This document shows, piece after piece, positions 17,189 to 25,507 of a stretch of DNA of 32,103 nucleotides. Numbering within the stretch: position 1 is the stretch's first letter; each line of letters opens with the position of its first letter. Source of the stretch: Solibacteraceae bacterium (lineage in GTDB: Bacteria; Acidobacteriota; Terriglobia; Bryobacterales; Bryobacteraceae); NCBI GenBank assembly GCA_026984795.1, contig JALSRK010000070.1, forward strand, positions 1 through 32,103. The letters run 5' to 3'. Under the pieces are notes generated by a model, which was not told where the DNA came from, ran no database searches, and saw only the letters and a list, made by a program, of their open reading frames with translations. The position numbers and the translations under genes are program-made.

Positions 17189-17211
17189 GACCCCGTTTGC
17201 AAAAGGGGGTC
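17189..17211 (+). terminator. Hairpin just 3' of the 6S RNA
   Basis: GACCCC (17189-17194) pairs with GGGGTC (17206-17211) around an 11-base loop. It starts only four bases after the presumed 6S end, but no U-tract follows. It may terminate or protect the 6S precursor. Confidence 0.4.
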
Positions 17212-17278
17212 AGTCATGGAGGTCGGCACGGCCGAGTGGTGCGCTCCATCCTTGCCTTCTCCACAAGGAGACCCGGGC

Positions 17279-17303
17279 CCGGCCGGCGAAGCGGGCCGGC
17301 CGG
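17279..17303 (+). other. 9-bp hairpin in the ymdB leader
   Basis: CCGGCCGGC (17279-17287) pairs perfectly with GCCGGCCGG (17295-17303), loop GAAGCGG. It lies about 57 bases before the ymdB start. The 150 bases between the 6S region and ymdB hold nothing else I can support; the TATCCT hexamer near 17311 might be a -10 but has no convincing -35. Confidence 0.4.
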
Positions 17304-17360
17304 CTGGTGCGCTATCCTGTACCCTACCGCTGCGGGTTCTTCGGCAGCCGCGAACCGGAC

Positions 17361-18137
17361 ATGAATCTTCTCTTCATTGGAGACATCTTTGCTTCGCCCG
17401 GGCGGCGGGCCGTCTACGAGCACCTCGAACAGATCGTCACCGAAGAGGAAATCCACCTGGTGGTGGCCAATTGCGAGAACGCGGCCGGAGGGTTCGGGGT
17501 CACGCCGGCGGTGGCCGAAGAGCTTTTCGCGGCCGGCATCGATGTGATGACGTCCGGCAACCACATCTGGGACAAGCGGGAGATCTACGGTTACCTGGAT
17601 TCGAAGCCGGAGCTTCTGCGGCCGGCCAATTATCCGGACGGCGCTCCGGGGCGAGGCGTCTTCATCGCCGAGGGCCGCAACCGGGTGCGATGCGCGGTGA
17701 TCAACCTCCAAGGCCGCACTTACATGCCGAACACGGACTGTCCGTTCCGCACCGCGGATGCGATTCTCGAGCAGCTCGACCCGGCCGTCAAGGTTCGGAT
17801 CGTCGATTTCCACGCCGAGGTGACCAGCGAGAAGATGGCCATGGGTTGGCACCTGGACGGACGGGTGACGGCCGTGCTGGGCACGCACACTCATGTCCCG
17901 ACGGCAGACACCCGGATACTCGCCCAGGGCACGGCGTACCAGACGGACGTGGGGATGACCGGGCCGTATGACTCGATCATCGGGGTGAAGCCGGACCCGG
18001 TGATGCGCCGCTTCCTTACCGCCTTACCGGCGCGGATGGAGGCGGCCAAACGCAACGTCCAGTTGCACGCGGTGGTGGTGAGCGCCGACGAGGCGACGGG
18101 CAGAGCCGTCTCGATCAAGCGCATCGCGCTGCCGTGA
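17361..18137 (+). CDS. YmdB-family metallophosphoesterase
   Basis: A 258-residue TIGR00282/YmdB protein, a di-metal phosphodiesterase; Bacillus YmdB hydrolyses cyclic nucleotides and influences RNA turnover and biofilm formation. The metal ligands of the family are all visible: Asp8 (LFIGDIF), Glu39-Asn40 (ANCENAAGG), Asn67-His68 (TSGNHIWD), His151 (DFHAEVTSEK), His176 and His178 (GTHTHVPTAD). The ATG was chosen because homologues start MNxLFIGDI; a GTG 54 bases upstream would add an unmatched extension. The ribosome-binding site is weak. It is the first gene after the 6S RNA, and the gene beyond is convergent. Confidence 0.93.
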   Translation: MNLLFIGDIFASPGRRAVYEHLEQIVTEEEIHLVVANCENAAGGFGVTPAVAEELFAAGIDVMTSGNHIWDKREIYGYLDSKPELLRPANYPDGAPGRGVFIAEGRNRVRCAVINLQGRTYMPNTDCPFRTADAILEQLDPAVKVRIVDFHAEVTSEKMAMGWHLDGRVTAVLGTHTHVPTADTRILAQGTAYQTDVGMTGPYDSIIGVKPDPVMRRFLTALPARMEAAKRNVQLHAVVVSADEATGRAVSIKRIALP

Positions 18138-18155
18138 AGGGGGCGGGCGCCTTCA
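18135..18155. terminator. Hairpin joining the two convergent stop codons
   Basis: TGAAGG (18135-18140) pairs with CCTTCA (18150-18155) across a GC-rich 9-base loop. The first arm contains the ymdB stop and the second arm the reverse complement of the antiporter stop, so the hairpin spans the full gap between the two coding regions. No U-tract follows on either strand. Confidence 0.35.
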
Positions 18156-19538
18156 GGCGTCCCGGCCGGCGCTTCCAGTTCCTTGCCGGGTTTCCGTGAC
18201 GGCGGCCGCCGGCTCCGGTTGCGGTTTCGCGAAGACAAGTTTGAGGAGTGGCGGCGTCACCAGCGTGGTAACCATCACCATCAGCACCATAGCCGAGAAG
18301 AGCCCGGGGGAGAAGACCGGCTGCCCGTTGACGGCGAGGGTGGCGCCGATGCCGGCGAAGATGAGGCCGACCTCGCCGCGGGGAATCATGCCCAGACCGA
18401 TCGCCAGCCGGTTCAAGCCCTTTTCGAACACGCCGAGCATGCAGACCTGCTTGCCCGCGATAGCCGCCAGACTGAGAGCGGCGGCGAGCAGGAGCACGCG
18501 GCCGGAGGTGAACGAAGCGAGATCGACGCGCATACCCATGTGGGCGAAGAAGACCGGCGTAAACAACATGGTCAGGGGGCGGACGATCTCCCGGAAATCC
18601 CGGGCGCACATGCGGGTGTAGCCGGCGAAGTGCGATTCGTTGAGGACGAGACCGGCGGCGAAGGCGCCGACGATCGGGGCCAGACCCACGGCCTCCGCCG
18701 CAGCGGCCAGAGCGAAGCAATAGCAGACGCTCAGCACGATGGCCATGCCGCCCACGCGGGCCCGGGTTCCCGCGTGCAGAATCGCTCCGGCGATCCATTT
18801 GCCGCCGCCGACCGCCACCACTAGAAACAAGACCGCTTTGGCGATGATCCACGCTAGAGCGCCGGCCTGCAGCCCGCCGCCGCCGGCGGAGACCGAAACG
18901 GTGAGGCCGGTGACGATGGCCAGCAGCACCAGTCCGAGCACGTCATCGACGACGGCCGCCCCGAGAATGATGCGCCCTTCCCCGGAGGTGGTCTTGCCAA
19001 GGTCCTTGAGAACGCGGGCGGTGATGCCGACGCTGGTGGCCGCCAAAGTGGCGCCGGCGAACAGGTTCACGTACCAGGCGCCGCCGGGTAGAAGCAGCGC
19101 CGTTACGCCGTAACCCAGCACCACCGGCGCGATTACTCCGAGGGTGGCCACGGCGACCGCGGACCGCCCGACGGCCAGCAGCGCGGCGAGGTCGGACTCG
19201 AGGCCGACTTCGAACAGCAAGAGAATCACGCCGATCTCGGCAGCCAGCTCGAGATAGGCGTTGTCCGCCAGCCCCGCGGCGGCCCTCACGCCGATCAGGT
19301 GCAGGTTTCCCAGAAGGATGCCGAAGACCAGCTCACCCAGGACGGAGGGCTGCCCCCACCGCTCGAACAGCTCGCTGCCGGTTTTTGCCGCCAGGAGCAC
19401 GACGACGAAGACCACCAGAAACTCCGCCACCGCAGAAGGACCCGTTCCAGAAGAGGGCACGCTCGGACCGGCCAATGCGGCGCCGGCAGTCCAGAACCAA
19501 GCCAGAATGGCTAGCAAAGCTGAGCGACGGCTGACCAC
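18153..19538 (-). CDS. CPA2-family cation/proton antiporter
   Basis: A 461-residue membrane protein with about 12-13 helices after an N-terminal hydrophobic segment that ends in a signal-like AGAALAG. It is a CPA2 (NapA/GerN/KefB-like) antiporter exchanging Na+ or K+ for protons. The paired aspartates of electrogenic CPA2 transporters are in [14 protein letters not shown] (Asp198-Asp199). [13 protein letters not shown] (68-80), [12 protein letters not shown] (106-117) and [20 protein letters not shown] (162-181) are family signatures. The C-terminal RCK/TrkA-N domain of true Kef systems is absent, favouring Na+/H+ exchange. Start is GTG; GAGG lies unusually close (about 2 bases), so the true start may be a few codons downstream. 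Ion preference cannot be decided. Confidence 0.9.
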   Translation of the reverse strand: MVSRRSALLAILAWFWTAGAALAGPSVPSSGTGPSAVAEFLVVFVVVLLAAKTGSELFERWGQPSVLGELVFGILLGNLHLIGVRAAAGLADNAYLELAAEIGVILLLFEVGLESDLAALLAVGRSAVAVATLGVIAPVVLGYGVTALLLPGGAWYVNLFAGATLAATSVGITARVLKDLGKTTSGEGRIILGAAVVDDVLGLVLLAIVTGLTVSVSAGGGGLQAGALAWIIAKAVLFLVVAVGGGKWIAGAILHAGTRARVGGMAIVLSVCYCFALAAAAEAVGLAPIVGAFAAGLVLNESHFAGYTRMCARDFREIVRPLTMLFTPVFFAHMGMRVDLASFTSGRVLLLAAALSLAAIAGKQVCMLGVFEKGLNRLAIGLGMIPRGEVGLIFAGIGATLAVNGQPVFSPGLFSAMVLMVMVTTLVTPPLLKLVFAKPQPEPAAAVTETRQGTGSAGRDA

Positions 19539-19680
19539 GACCTCAGTCTATCTCACCGGCCGGCCGCTCTTTAGGCGCGGGCGACCCGCGGGCGCATCCC
19601 CCGAACAACTTACAAGCGGGGAGTCCCAGCGGTCGCGGGACCGCGAGCGGTTCCAGCGCCAGTGCGGTAACATGCTGGGC

Positions 19681-20952
19681 ATGAAGCGCGGGATTGCTCT
19701 GCTGCTGCTGGTTCCGGCTCTGGTTCTCGCCCAGCGCCGGGACGTCAACTACGACGAATCCAAGGTTCCGAAGTACACGCTGCCGGACCCGCTGGTTTGC
19801 GCAGACGGCACGCCGGTCCGGGACGCGCGGACGTGGCGGGAGAAACGGCGTCCGGAACTGTTGCGCCTGTTCGAGAAGAATGTCTACGGCAAGAGCCCGG
19901 CGCCGCTGCCCTCCATGCGCTTCGAGACGGCCTCGGTGGAGGAACGGGCGCTGGGGGGCAGGGCGGTACGCAAGGAGATTACCGTGCTGTTCAACGGGCG
20001 CCCCGACGGGCCCCGGATGAACGTGCTGATCTACGTTCCGGCGGGCGCCGAACGCCCCGTCCCGGCGTTTTGCGGATTGAACTTCCAAGGCAACCAATCG
20101 ATCTGCCCGGACCCGGGGATCACCCTCTCGAAGAGCTGGATGCGGTCCCGGAAGGACGGGACAGTCATCAACCACCGGGCGACGGAGAAGTCGAGAGGGG
20201 TGGCGGCGAGCCGCTGGCCGGTAGAGAAGATTCTGGAGCGCGGCTACGCGCTGGTGACGGCCTACTACGGAGACATCGATCCGGACTACGACGACGGGTT
20301 TCAGAACGGCGTTCACCCGCTTTTCTACCAGCCCGGGCAGACCAAGCCGGCGCCGGACGAGTGGGGCTCGATCGGCGCCTGGGCGTGGGGGTTGAGCCGG
20401 ATCCTGGACTACCTGGAGACGGATCCGGACATCGATGCGAAGCGGGTGGCGGTGCTGGGACATTCGCGGCTGGGCAAGACGGCGCTGTGGGCGGGGGCGA
20501 CGGACGAGCGCTTCGCTATTGTGATCTCGAACGATTCGGGCTGCGGCGGAGCCGCCCTGAGCCGGCGGCGCTTCGGGGAAACGGTGAAGGCGATCAACAC
20601 GTCGTTCCCTCACTGGTTCTGCGACAACTTCAACAAATACAACGACAACGAGGATGCCTTACCGGTGGACCAGCACGAGCTGATCGCGTTGATCGCGCCG
20701 CGGCCGGTCTATGTGGCCAGCGCCGAGCAGGACCGGTGGGCGGATCCAAGGGGTGAGTTCCTCGCGGCGCTTCACGCCGATCCGGTCTACAAGCTGCTCG
20801 GCGCCGAGGGCTTGCCGGTGAAAGAGATGCCGCCGGTGAACCATCCGGTGATGGGAACCATCGGCTACCACATCCGGACCGGGAAGCACGACCTCACGGT
20901 CTACGACTGGGAGCAGTATCTGGCTTTCGCCGACAAGCACTTCGGGCGGTGA
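19681..20952 (+). CDS. Secreted CE15-type glucuronoyl esterase-like hydrolase
   Basis: A 423-residue alpha/beta hydrolase with signal peptide ([18 protein letters not shown]). CE15 enzymes cleave ester bonds between lignin and glucuronoxylan; many are annotated as acetylxylan esterases. The nucleophile elbow is GHSRLGK (Ser262). [18 protein letters not shown] follows (284-300), typical of bacterial CE15. The acid is probably Glu349 or Asp351 in [10 protein letters not shown], and the base His403 in [16 protein letters not shown]. An ATG 9 bases earlier (19672) is in frame; the later one was chosen because it gives a standard signal peptide. No ribosome-binding site decides between them. It faces two PqaA-like hydrolases, forming an esterase cluster. 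Confidence 0.88.
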   Translation: MKRGIALLLLVPALVLAQRRDVNYDESKVPKYTLPDPLVCADGTPVRDARTWREKRRPELLRLFEKNVYGKSPAPLPSMRFETASVEERALGGRAVRKEITVLFNGRPDGPRMNVLIYVPAGAERPVPAFCGLNFQGNQSICPDPGITLSKSWMRSRKDGTVINHRATEKSRGVAASRWPVEKILERGYALVTAYYGDIDPDYDDGFQNGVHPLFYQPGQTKPAPDEWGSIGAWAWGLSRILDYLETDPDIDAKRVAVLGHSRLGKTALWAGATDERFAIVISNDSGCGGAALSRRRFGETVKAINTSFPHWFCDNFNKYNDNEDALPVDQHELIALIAPRPVYVASAEQDRWADPRGEFLAALHADPVYKLLGAEGLPVKEMPPVNHPVMGTIGYHIRTGKHDLTVYDWEQYLAFADKHFGR

Positions 20953-20960
20953 GCGTGGGG

Positions 20961-20977
20961 CGCCGGCGGGGCCGGCG
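20961..20977. terminator. Perfect 7-bp hairpin between convergent genes
   Basis: CGCCGGC and GCCGGCG pair around a GGG loop, 8 bases after the CE15 stop and 3 bases beyond the convergent PqaA-like stop. There is no U-tract. Likely a shared 3'-end structure. Confidence 0.45.
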
Positions 20978-20980
20978 GTC

Positions 20981-22411
20981 TCACTCGGCGGCCAAAGCGG
21001 GTACGCGCGCTGGGGCGGCGGCTGCCGTCGTTTCAGCGGCGGCCGGTTTGGGAGCGGGGTAGGGGAGCGTGTCCGGGACGACGCGCACGGGCGTGGTCAC
21101 GATCAGCGGGAACTTGCCGGCTTCGAAGGTGAACTCGAGAAAATAGGCGCGCCAGCCGGACTTGGGTTTCGGCGGCTGGGCGTGGTAAACGCCACCGGGA
21201 CCCGGCTGGAGGGTGGAGGCTTTCCAGACCTTGCCCAGTACATCGACGCGGAAGTCGCGCGCCTTGGGATTGTAAGCCTGCCAGAGGCGCACGCGGCGAG
21301 GTCTTGTGTCCGCGCGGGCGACGATGCCACCCTCGCCGGGGAATTCCCACTCCAGGCGGGGCCGCGGCCGGTTCTCGAGCACCAGGCCCATCCAGGCGGC
21401 GAAGCTCTCGACGAGGTTTTCGCCGCCGTCGAGAGAGTGGCCGGTGTTGGGCACATAACGAATGAGCTTCTCGCCCGGCAAGTCTTTGAAATAGAAGCGG
21501 GAAGAGTCGGGGAGGAAGAACTGGTCGCCGGTGGAGTTGATCAAGTACTTGGGCATCGTGAACCGCTCGCGGAACTGGTACGGGTCCACTTGCCGGAGCA
21601 AGGTGCGGAACCGCTCGGTACCGATCCAGTCCATGATGCCTTCCCTCTCGTAGTCGGCGATCGCCGGGGCCCAGAAGCCGTAGGCGCGGTAATGGTGGAT
21701 CATCGAAGGCTCGAGGTTGAGGACGTCGATGACCATAGGGGCTATAGCGACAACCCGCTTGTCAACAGCCGCAGTGGTCCACGTGGTCCAGCCGCGCTTC
21801 GAGCCTCCGGCGACAATGAAATGGTCAATTTCCACCCCGTTTTGCCGGCAGAAGGCGGTAGCCGTGTCCATCGCCCGGACCGCCGCCTTGGTCATCGGCA
21901 GTCGCGGCAGCCATTCGGGTTTGCCGGTTTCCAGGAATTTGCGCCAGGCGTAGGCGATGATGGCATCTTCGGAGCGCTCGCGGCCGTCGCCGGCGAAGAC
22001 GAGGGGCTGGTTGGGCACCATGCGGACCTCGGCGACGACGATGCCGAGGGCTGAGGCGATCTTCTGGAACATCGAGTCGATGGTTTTGGGCGCCTGGGTA
22101 TCGTTCGAGCCGCCGCCGATGAACAGCAGGGCGGTGGAGTGCTTCACCTGGGCCGGGAGGACGATGTTCACCCAGTGGGTCCAGACGGGGCGGTTCACCT
22201 CGGCGCGCGTGAGCCATTTCTGAGAGGTCATCTCGAGCACGTAACCATGTCCGTCGCCTACGGCGATCTTCCGGACCAGCTTCCAGTTGTAGACGGGGTC
22301 CGGCCGGGCGACGTAGTCGTCGAGGGCCAGGCGGGCAGCCGAGGATCCGGCGGCAAAGGAGAGGAAAAAGGCGATTGCGACCGTGAGGGGCGCGGCGGTG
22401 CGGCGGATCAT
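20981..22411 (-). CDS. PqaA-type (PhoPQ-activated pathogenicity-related) alpha/beta hydrolase
   Basis: A 476-residue exported protein of the PhoPQ-activated pathogenicity-related family (PF10142), first named from Salmonella PqaA; its substrate is unknown. It has a signal peptide (TVAIAFFLSFAAGSSAA). Family landmarks are LTSQKW-like MTSQKWLT (61-68), MVPNQPLVF, LPMTKAAVRAMD (171-182), nucleophile elbow AGGSKRGWT (Ser204), STGDQFFLPDSS (Asp296) and YVPNTGHSLDG (His325). The C-terminus is a beta-rich domain with an Ala/Pro-rich tail. A GTG precedes the ATG chosen. It lies 10 bases after a longer paralogue, so the two are cotranscribed. Confidence 0.9.
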   Translation of the reverse strand: MIRRTAAPLTVAIAFFLSFAAGSSAARLALDDYVARPDPVYNWKLVRKIAVGDGHGYVLEMTSQKWLTRAEVNRPVWTHWVNIVLPAQVKHSTALLFIGGGSNDTQAPKTIDSMFQKIASALGIVVAEVRMVPNQPLVFAGDGRERSEDAIIAYAWRKFLETGKPEWLPRLPMTKAAVRAMDTATAFCRQNGVEIDHFIVAGGSKRGWTTWTTAAVDKRVVAIAPMVIDVLNLEPSMIHHYRAYGFWAPAIADYEREGIMDWIGTERFRTLLRQVDPYQFRERFTMPKYLINSTGDQFFLPDSSRFYFKDLPGEKLIRYVPNTGHSLDGGENLVESFAAWMGLVLENRPRPRLEWEFPGEGGIVARADTRPRRVRLWQAYNPKARDFRVDVLGKVWKASTLQPGPGGVYHAQPPKPKSGWRAYFLEFTFEAGKFPLIVTTPVRVVPDTLPYPAPKPAAAETTAAAAPARVPALAAE

Positions 22412-22421
22412 CACTCTCAGT

Positions 22422-24545
22422 CTACAGAATCTCGACGGTTACGATATTGGCCTGCACTCCATCGGCGATGACGACGATGGGGACCTCACCGCGGCGGCGG
22501 AGCGAGACCGGCAGCGGTCCCAGGTTGATCTGATCCACGCCGGCGAATTCCGGGCTGGGGGCGGGGCCGGTCACGTCTACCGGTTCTCCGCCAATCGTGG
22601 CGGTGATCTCACCGGCGTTCCGCATGCCCGTCCCATAAAGCGAAAGGTAGACCTGTTCGTTCGAGGGGATCCGGATCGGGACCGGTTCACGGCTGCCTTC
22701 GGGCTGGGAGGTGTCGAAGACGATCCGGAACTCCTGCGAACCATCCGGCTTGACGTAGACGGCAATCGCGGCAGCCACGCCTTGCCCATCTCCGTTGGCG
22801 CTGAAGATGCCGGGGGCGAGAGTTTCGATGAGCATCTGGCCGCCGGTGACCCTTCGCCCGTTACGCCAGACCTGAATCTCGGCGATGCCGGTGGCGGCCC
22901 CTGGTGGCACGAGGAAGTTGATCTGCCGCGGCGAGACGAAGAACAGGCCCGCCTGGTGCACCGCACCGCTGGCATCGATGACCCGGACGCCGGCGCCGCC
23001 CAGCTCCGTGGGCAGCGGCAAGGACGTGGCTACCTCGGCGGCCGCGGAGAGATCTTCACTGAAAGTGCTCGCGATGGCGTCGGGGGCGGTGTAAGGTTCA
23101 TAACTCGCCGCCAGGGTCGTGGCCAGAGGCGGGGGGTACGGGAGAGCTTCCGGCACCACGCGGACCGGGGTCGTGAACACGTAGGTGGAGGGGAACGGGC
23201 TGGGGAACTCCAGCTCCACGAAGAAGGCCCGCCAGCCGGAGGCGGGGACCTGGACCTCGGCTTCGTAGACATTGGTATCCGTCGGCTCCAGCGGTGTGGA
23301 AGTCCAGGCGGGCCCGATCGCGGTGAAGCGGAAATCGCGCGCCGACGGGTTGGCCGCTTGCCAGAGCCGGACAGCGGAGGGCTGGTCCGCCGTGGTTACG
23401 ACGATCCGGTTCGGGGCGGGAAACTCCCAGGTGAAGTGCGGCAGCGGCTGGCCGGTGACGATGGCGCCGACCCAAGCCAGCGTGCGGAGCATGATGTCGG
23501 CTTCGAGGTCGTCGCCCTCCATCCCGTGGCCGGCGTTCGGCACGTACCGCAGGTAGTTCTGTCCCGGCAGGTCGTTGAAATAGAACTGCGAGGAGGTTGG
23601 CGGGAAGAACTCGTCGCCGGAGGCGTTGATGATGTATTTGGGCATGGTGAGGCGGTCGCGGTACTGGAAAGGATCGACGATCTGCATCAACGACCGGCTC
23701 TGCCGGGAGCCGAGCCAGGCGAAGATACCCATCTCTTCGTAATCGTGGACGGCGGGGCTCCAGAAGCCGTAGGTCTGCCAGTGGTGCCGGAACGCCGTCT
23801 CGAGGTTGAGCGCGTCGAAGACGATGGGCACGATACCCACGACGCGGGGATCGGTGGCGGCGGCGAGCCAGGCCGTCCAGCCGCGCTTGGAAGCGCCGGC
23901 CAGGATGAAGTCATTGATTGCGTGGCCGCCGCCCTGGGGCGAAGCGAGGAACTGGCTGACGGCGGTCATGGCCCAGACAGCGGCCTTGGTCATGGGAAGC
24001 TGCGCGGGCCACTCTTCGTCTCCCCCGCGGAGAAACTTGTCCCAGGTGTAGGCGATGATGGCGTCTTCGGAACGCTCGCGAGCCTCGCCGGCGAAGCGGA
24101 GCGGCTGGTTGGGAACGGCCGTCAAGGTAGCCACGACGATTCCCGTGGCGGCGGCCGAAACTCCCAAAGCGGCGAAGTCGGCCGGATCCGGCTCAGCATC
24201 GTCGCGCCGGCCCCCGTCGATGACGAGCAGAGCGGTGGTGCTGCGCACCTGGAGCGGGACGATCACCATCAGCCAGTGCTCCCAGAAGTTCGGCTCGACC
24301 TCTTCGCGCACCCGCCATTTCTGGCTCGTCAAGCGAAGCTGGAAGAGCCCATAGCCGAGGCCGGGGTAGCTCTTCTGGTACTCCCAATGGAAGGCAGGGT
24401 CTTCGGGGAAGACGTAGCGGTCGAGGGCGGTCTCTTGCGGATCCTGGGCGAAACCAGGAGCGGCAAGGAGGATTGCCAGGCAGAAGACAGTAACGGAGAG
24501 CGAGGCGGCGATCCGGCGGATCGTCCGTGAGGACCGGAGCGGCAT
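22422..24545 (-). CDS. PqaA-type hydrolase fused to a TIGR03437 C-terminal domain
   Basis: A 707-residue exported protein. Residues 36-470 are a PqaA-like hydrolase: LTSQKWRVREEV (72-83), LPMTKAAVWAMT, AGASKRGWTAW (Ser219), NASGDEFFPP (Asp311) and YVPNAGHGMEG (His340). Residues about 485-707 are the TIGR03437 domain: LFFVSPRQINFLVPPG, APGIFSANGDGQGVAAA, YLSLYGTGMRNAGEITATIGG, FAGVDQINLGPLP and VVIADGVQANIVTVEI. This domain is found at the ends of many exported Solibacter-type proteins and may act in attachment or surface presentation; its function is unproven. GAGGAG lies 8 bases before the ATG, and a signal peptide ends near AAPGFAQ. The neighbouring paralogue lacks the domain. Confidence 0.92.
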   Translation of the reverse strand: MPLRSSRTIRRIAASLSVTVFCLAILLAAPGFAQDPQETALDRYVFPEDPAFHWEYQKSYPGLGYGLFQLRLTSQKWRVREEVEPNFWEHWLMVIVPLQVRSTTALLVIDGGRRDDAEPDPADFAALGVSAAATGIVVATLTAVPNQPLRFAGEARERSEDAIIAYTWDKFLRGGDEEWPAQLPMTKAAVWAMTAVSQFLASPQGGGHAINDFILAGASKRGWTAWLAAATDPRVVGIVPIVFDALNLETAFRHHWQTYGFWSPAVHDYEEMGIFAWLGSRQSRSLMQIVDPFQYRDRLTMPKYIINASGDEFFPPTSSQFYFNDLPGQNYLRYVPNAGHGMEGDDLEADIMLRTLAWVGAIVTGQPLPHFTWEFPAPNRIVVTTADQPSAVRLWQAANPSARDFRFTAIGPAWTSTPLEPTDTNVYEAEVQVPASGWRAFFVELEFPSPFPSTYVFTTPVRVVPEALPYPPPLATTLAASYEPYTAPDAIASTFSEDLSAAAEVATSLPLPTELGGAGVRVIDASGAVHQAGLFFVSPRQINFLVPPGAATGIAEIQVWRNGRRVTGGQMLIETLAPGIFSANGDGQGVAAAIAVYVKPDGSQEFRIVFDTSQPEGSREPVPIRIPSNEQVYLSLYGTGMRNAGEITATIGGEPVDVTGPAPSPEFAGVDQINLGPLPVSLRRRGEVPIVVIADGVQANIVTVEIL

Positions 24546-24696
24546 GTGCGTGACTCCTCGAAGGTGACTGGTTTGTCCTCCGCATTTCTATCATCTACCT
24601 TTTGCCGCTCCGGCGTCATCCGTACTTGCCCTTATTCCCGGCGAGTTTGAGCATGGCCGGCGCCGGGCCCGCCGCGGGTTACAATCTGAGTGCGCA

Positions 24697-25377
24697 GTGA
24701 AGATCACGATCTCCAAAGAGAACTATCTCAAAGCGATTCTGGAGGCCGAAGCCGAGGGGGAGCCGGTAATCGCCGCCACTTTGGCCCGGTGGCTGAAGGT
24801 GTCGGCCCCGGCAGTGACGATGGCCATCCGGAGGTTGAAGCGGGACGGGCTGATCAGCGTGCGGAAGTCCGGGCGGATTCACCTGACGCCGGAGGGCCGG
24901 GAGATCGCCTCGCGGCTGCTCAAGCGCCATCAGCTCATCGAGCGGATGCTGACCGAGATCTTCGGCATGGAATGGTACAAGGTGCATGACGAGGCCGAAC
25001 ACCTGGAGCACGCTGTCTCAGAGGATTTCGAGCGTCTGCTGGAGCAGCGGCTGGGCGACAGCGAGTTCTGTCCCCACGGCAGCCGGATGGGGCTCGAGAC
25101 GCACAAGGAACGGCGCCGGCGGGGACTGGTGCCGCTGGCCGAGGCTCAGCCGGGGGCTACCGGGCGGGTAGCGGCGGTTTTCGAGCGCGACCGGCGGCTG
25201 CTGGAGTACCTCGATACGCTCTCGGTGCGGCCGGGTGCGGCCGTCGAAGTGCTGTCGCAAAACGTGGATGACACGGTGAGCATCCGGGTGGACGGGCGGG
25301 CGGTGCATCTGGGCCACCCGGCCGCCAGAAAGATCTGGATTGAGCCCGCCGGCCGGCGCCCCGCGTCCTCGCCGTGA
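24697..25377 (+). CDS. DtxR/MntR-family metal-dependent transcriptional regulator
   Basis: A 226-residue regulator. Residues 1-65 are a winged helix-turn-helix (ISKENYLKAIL, VIAATLARWLKVSAPAVTMAIRRLKRDGLI). The dimerisation/metal part includes KRHQLIERML (76-85), HDEAEHLEHAVSEDF (97-111) and FCPHGSRM (124-131); His, Glu and Cys125 here are the usual metal ligands of IdeR/DtxR-like proteins. Residues about 145-220 resemble a FeoA/SH3-like C-terminal domain. It senses Fe2+ or Mn2+, probably repressing uptake genes. Start is GTG; TACAAT at 24680-24685 could be a -10, giving a nearly leaderless message, but no -35 fits. No metal transporter is nearby, so targets are distant or autoregulatory. Confidence 0.9.
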   Translation: MKITISKENYLKAILEAEAEGEPVIAATLARWLKVSAPAVTMAIRRLKRDGLISVRKSGRIHLTPEGREIASRLLKRHQLIERMLTEIFGMEWYKVHDEAEHLEHAVSEDFERLLEQRLGDSEFCPHGSRMGLETHKERRRRGLVPLAEAQPGATGRVAAVFERDRRLLEYLDTLSVRPGAAVEVLSQNVDDTVSIRVDGRAVHLGHPAARKIWIEPAGRRPASSP

Positions 25378-25448
25378 GCGGGCCGCCGGGAGGCGCGGAC
25401 CGGCCGGGGACGCCCGGGCCGGCGGCGCCGTTCCCGCAGGTTTTCCGT

Positions 25449-25476
25449 TTGCGCGCCGCACAAGGGCGTAGCGCAA
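25449..25476. promoter_or_regulatory. Inverted repeat TTGCGC-N16-GCGCAA upstream of hdc
   Basis: TTGCGC (25449-25454) and its exact reverse complement GCGCAA (25471-25476) are centred 22 bases apart, two helical turns, and lie 32-59 bases before the histidine decarboxylase start. A -10-like TATGCT follows at 25482-25487. The spacing suits a dimeric regulator. The 70 bases before it hold only a GC-rich stem (GCCGCCGG 25382-25389 with CCGGCGGC 25419-25426). Confidence 0.4.
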
Positions 25477-25507
25477 TCCTTTATGCTTTGGGTGAGGCCG
25501 TAGCATC

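Noticed and set aside
18153-19538. KefB/KefC glutathione-gated K+ efflux system
   Set aside because: The RCK/TrkA-N domain and an accessory KefF/KefG gene are both absent.
22383-24530. Long plus-strand frame opposite the PqaA-TIGR03437 gene
   Set aside because: Antisense shadow; the minus-strand frame has a signal peptide, catalytic motifs and a known C-terminal domain.
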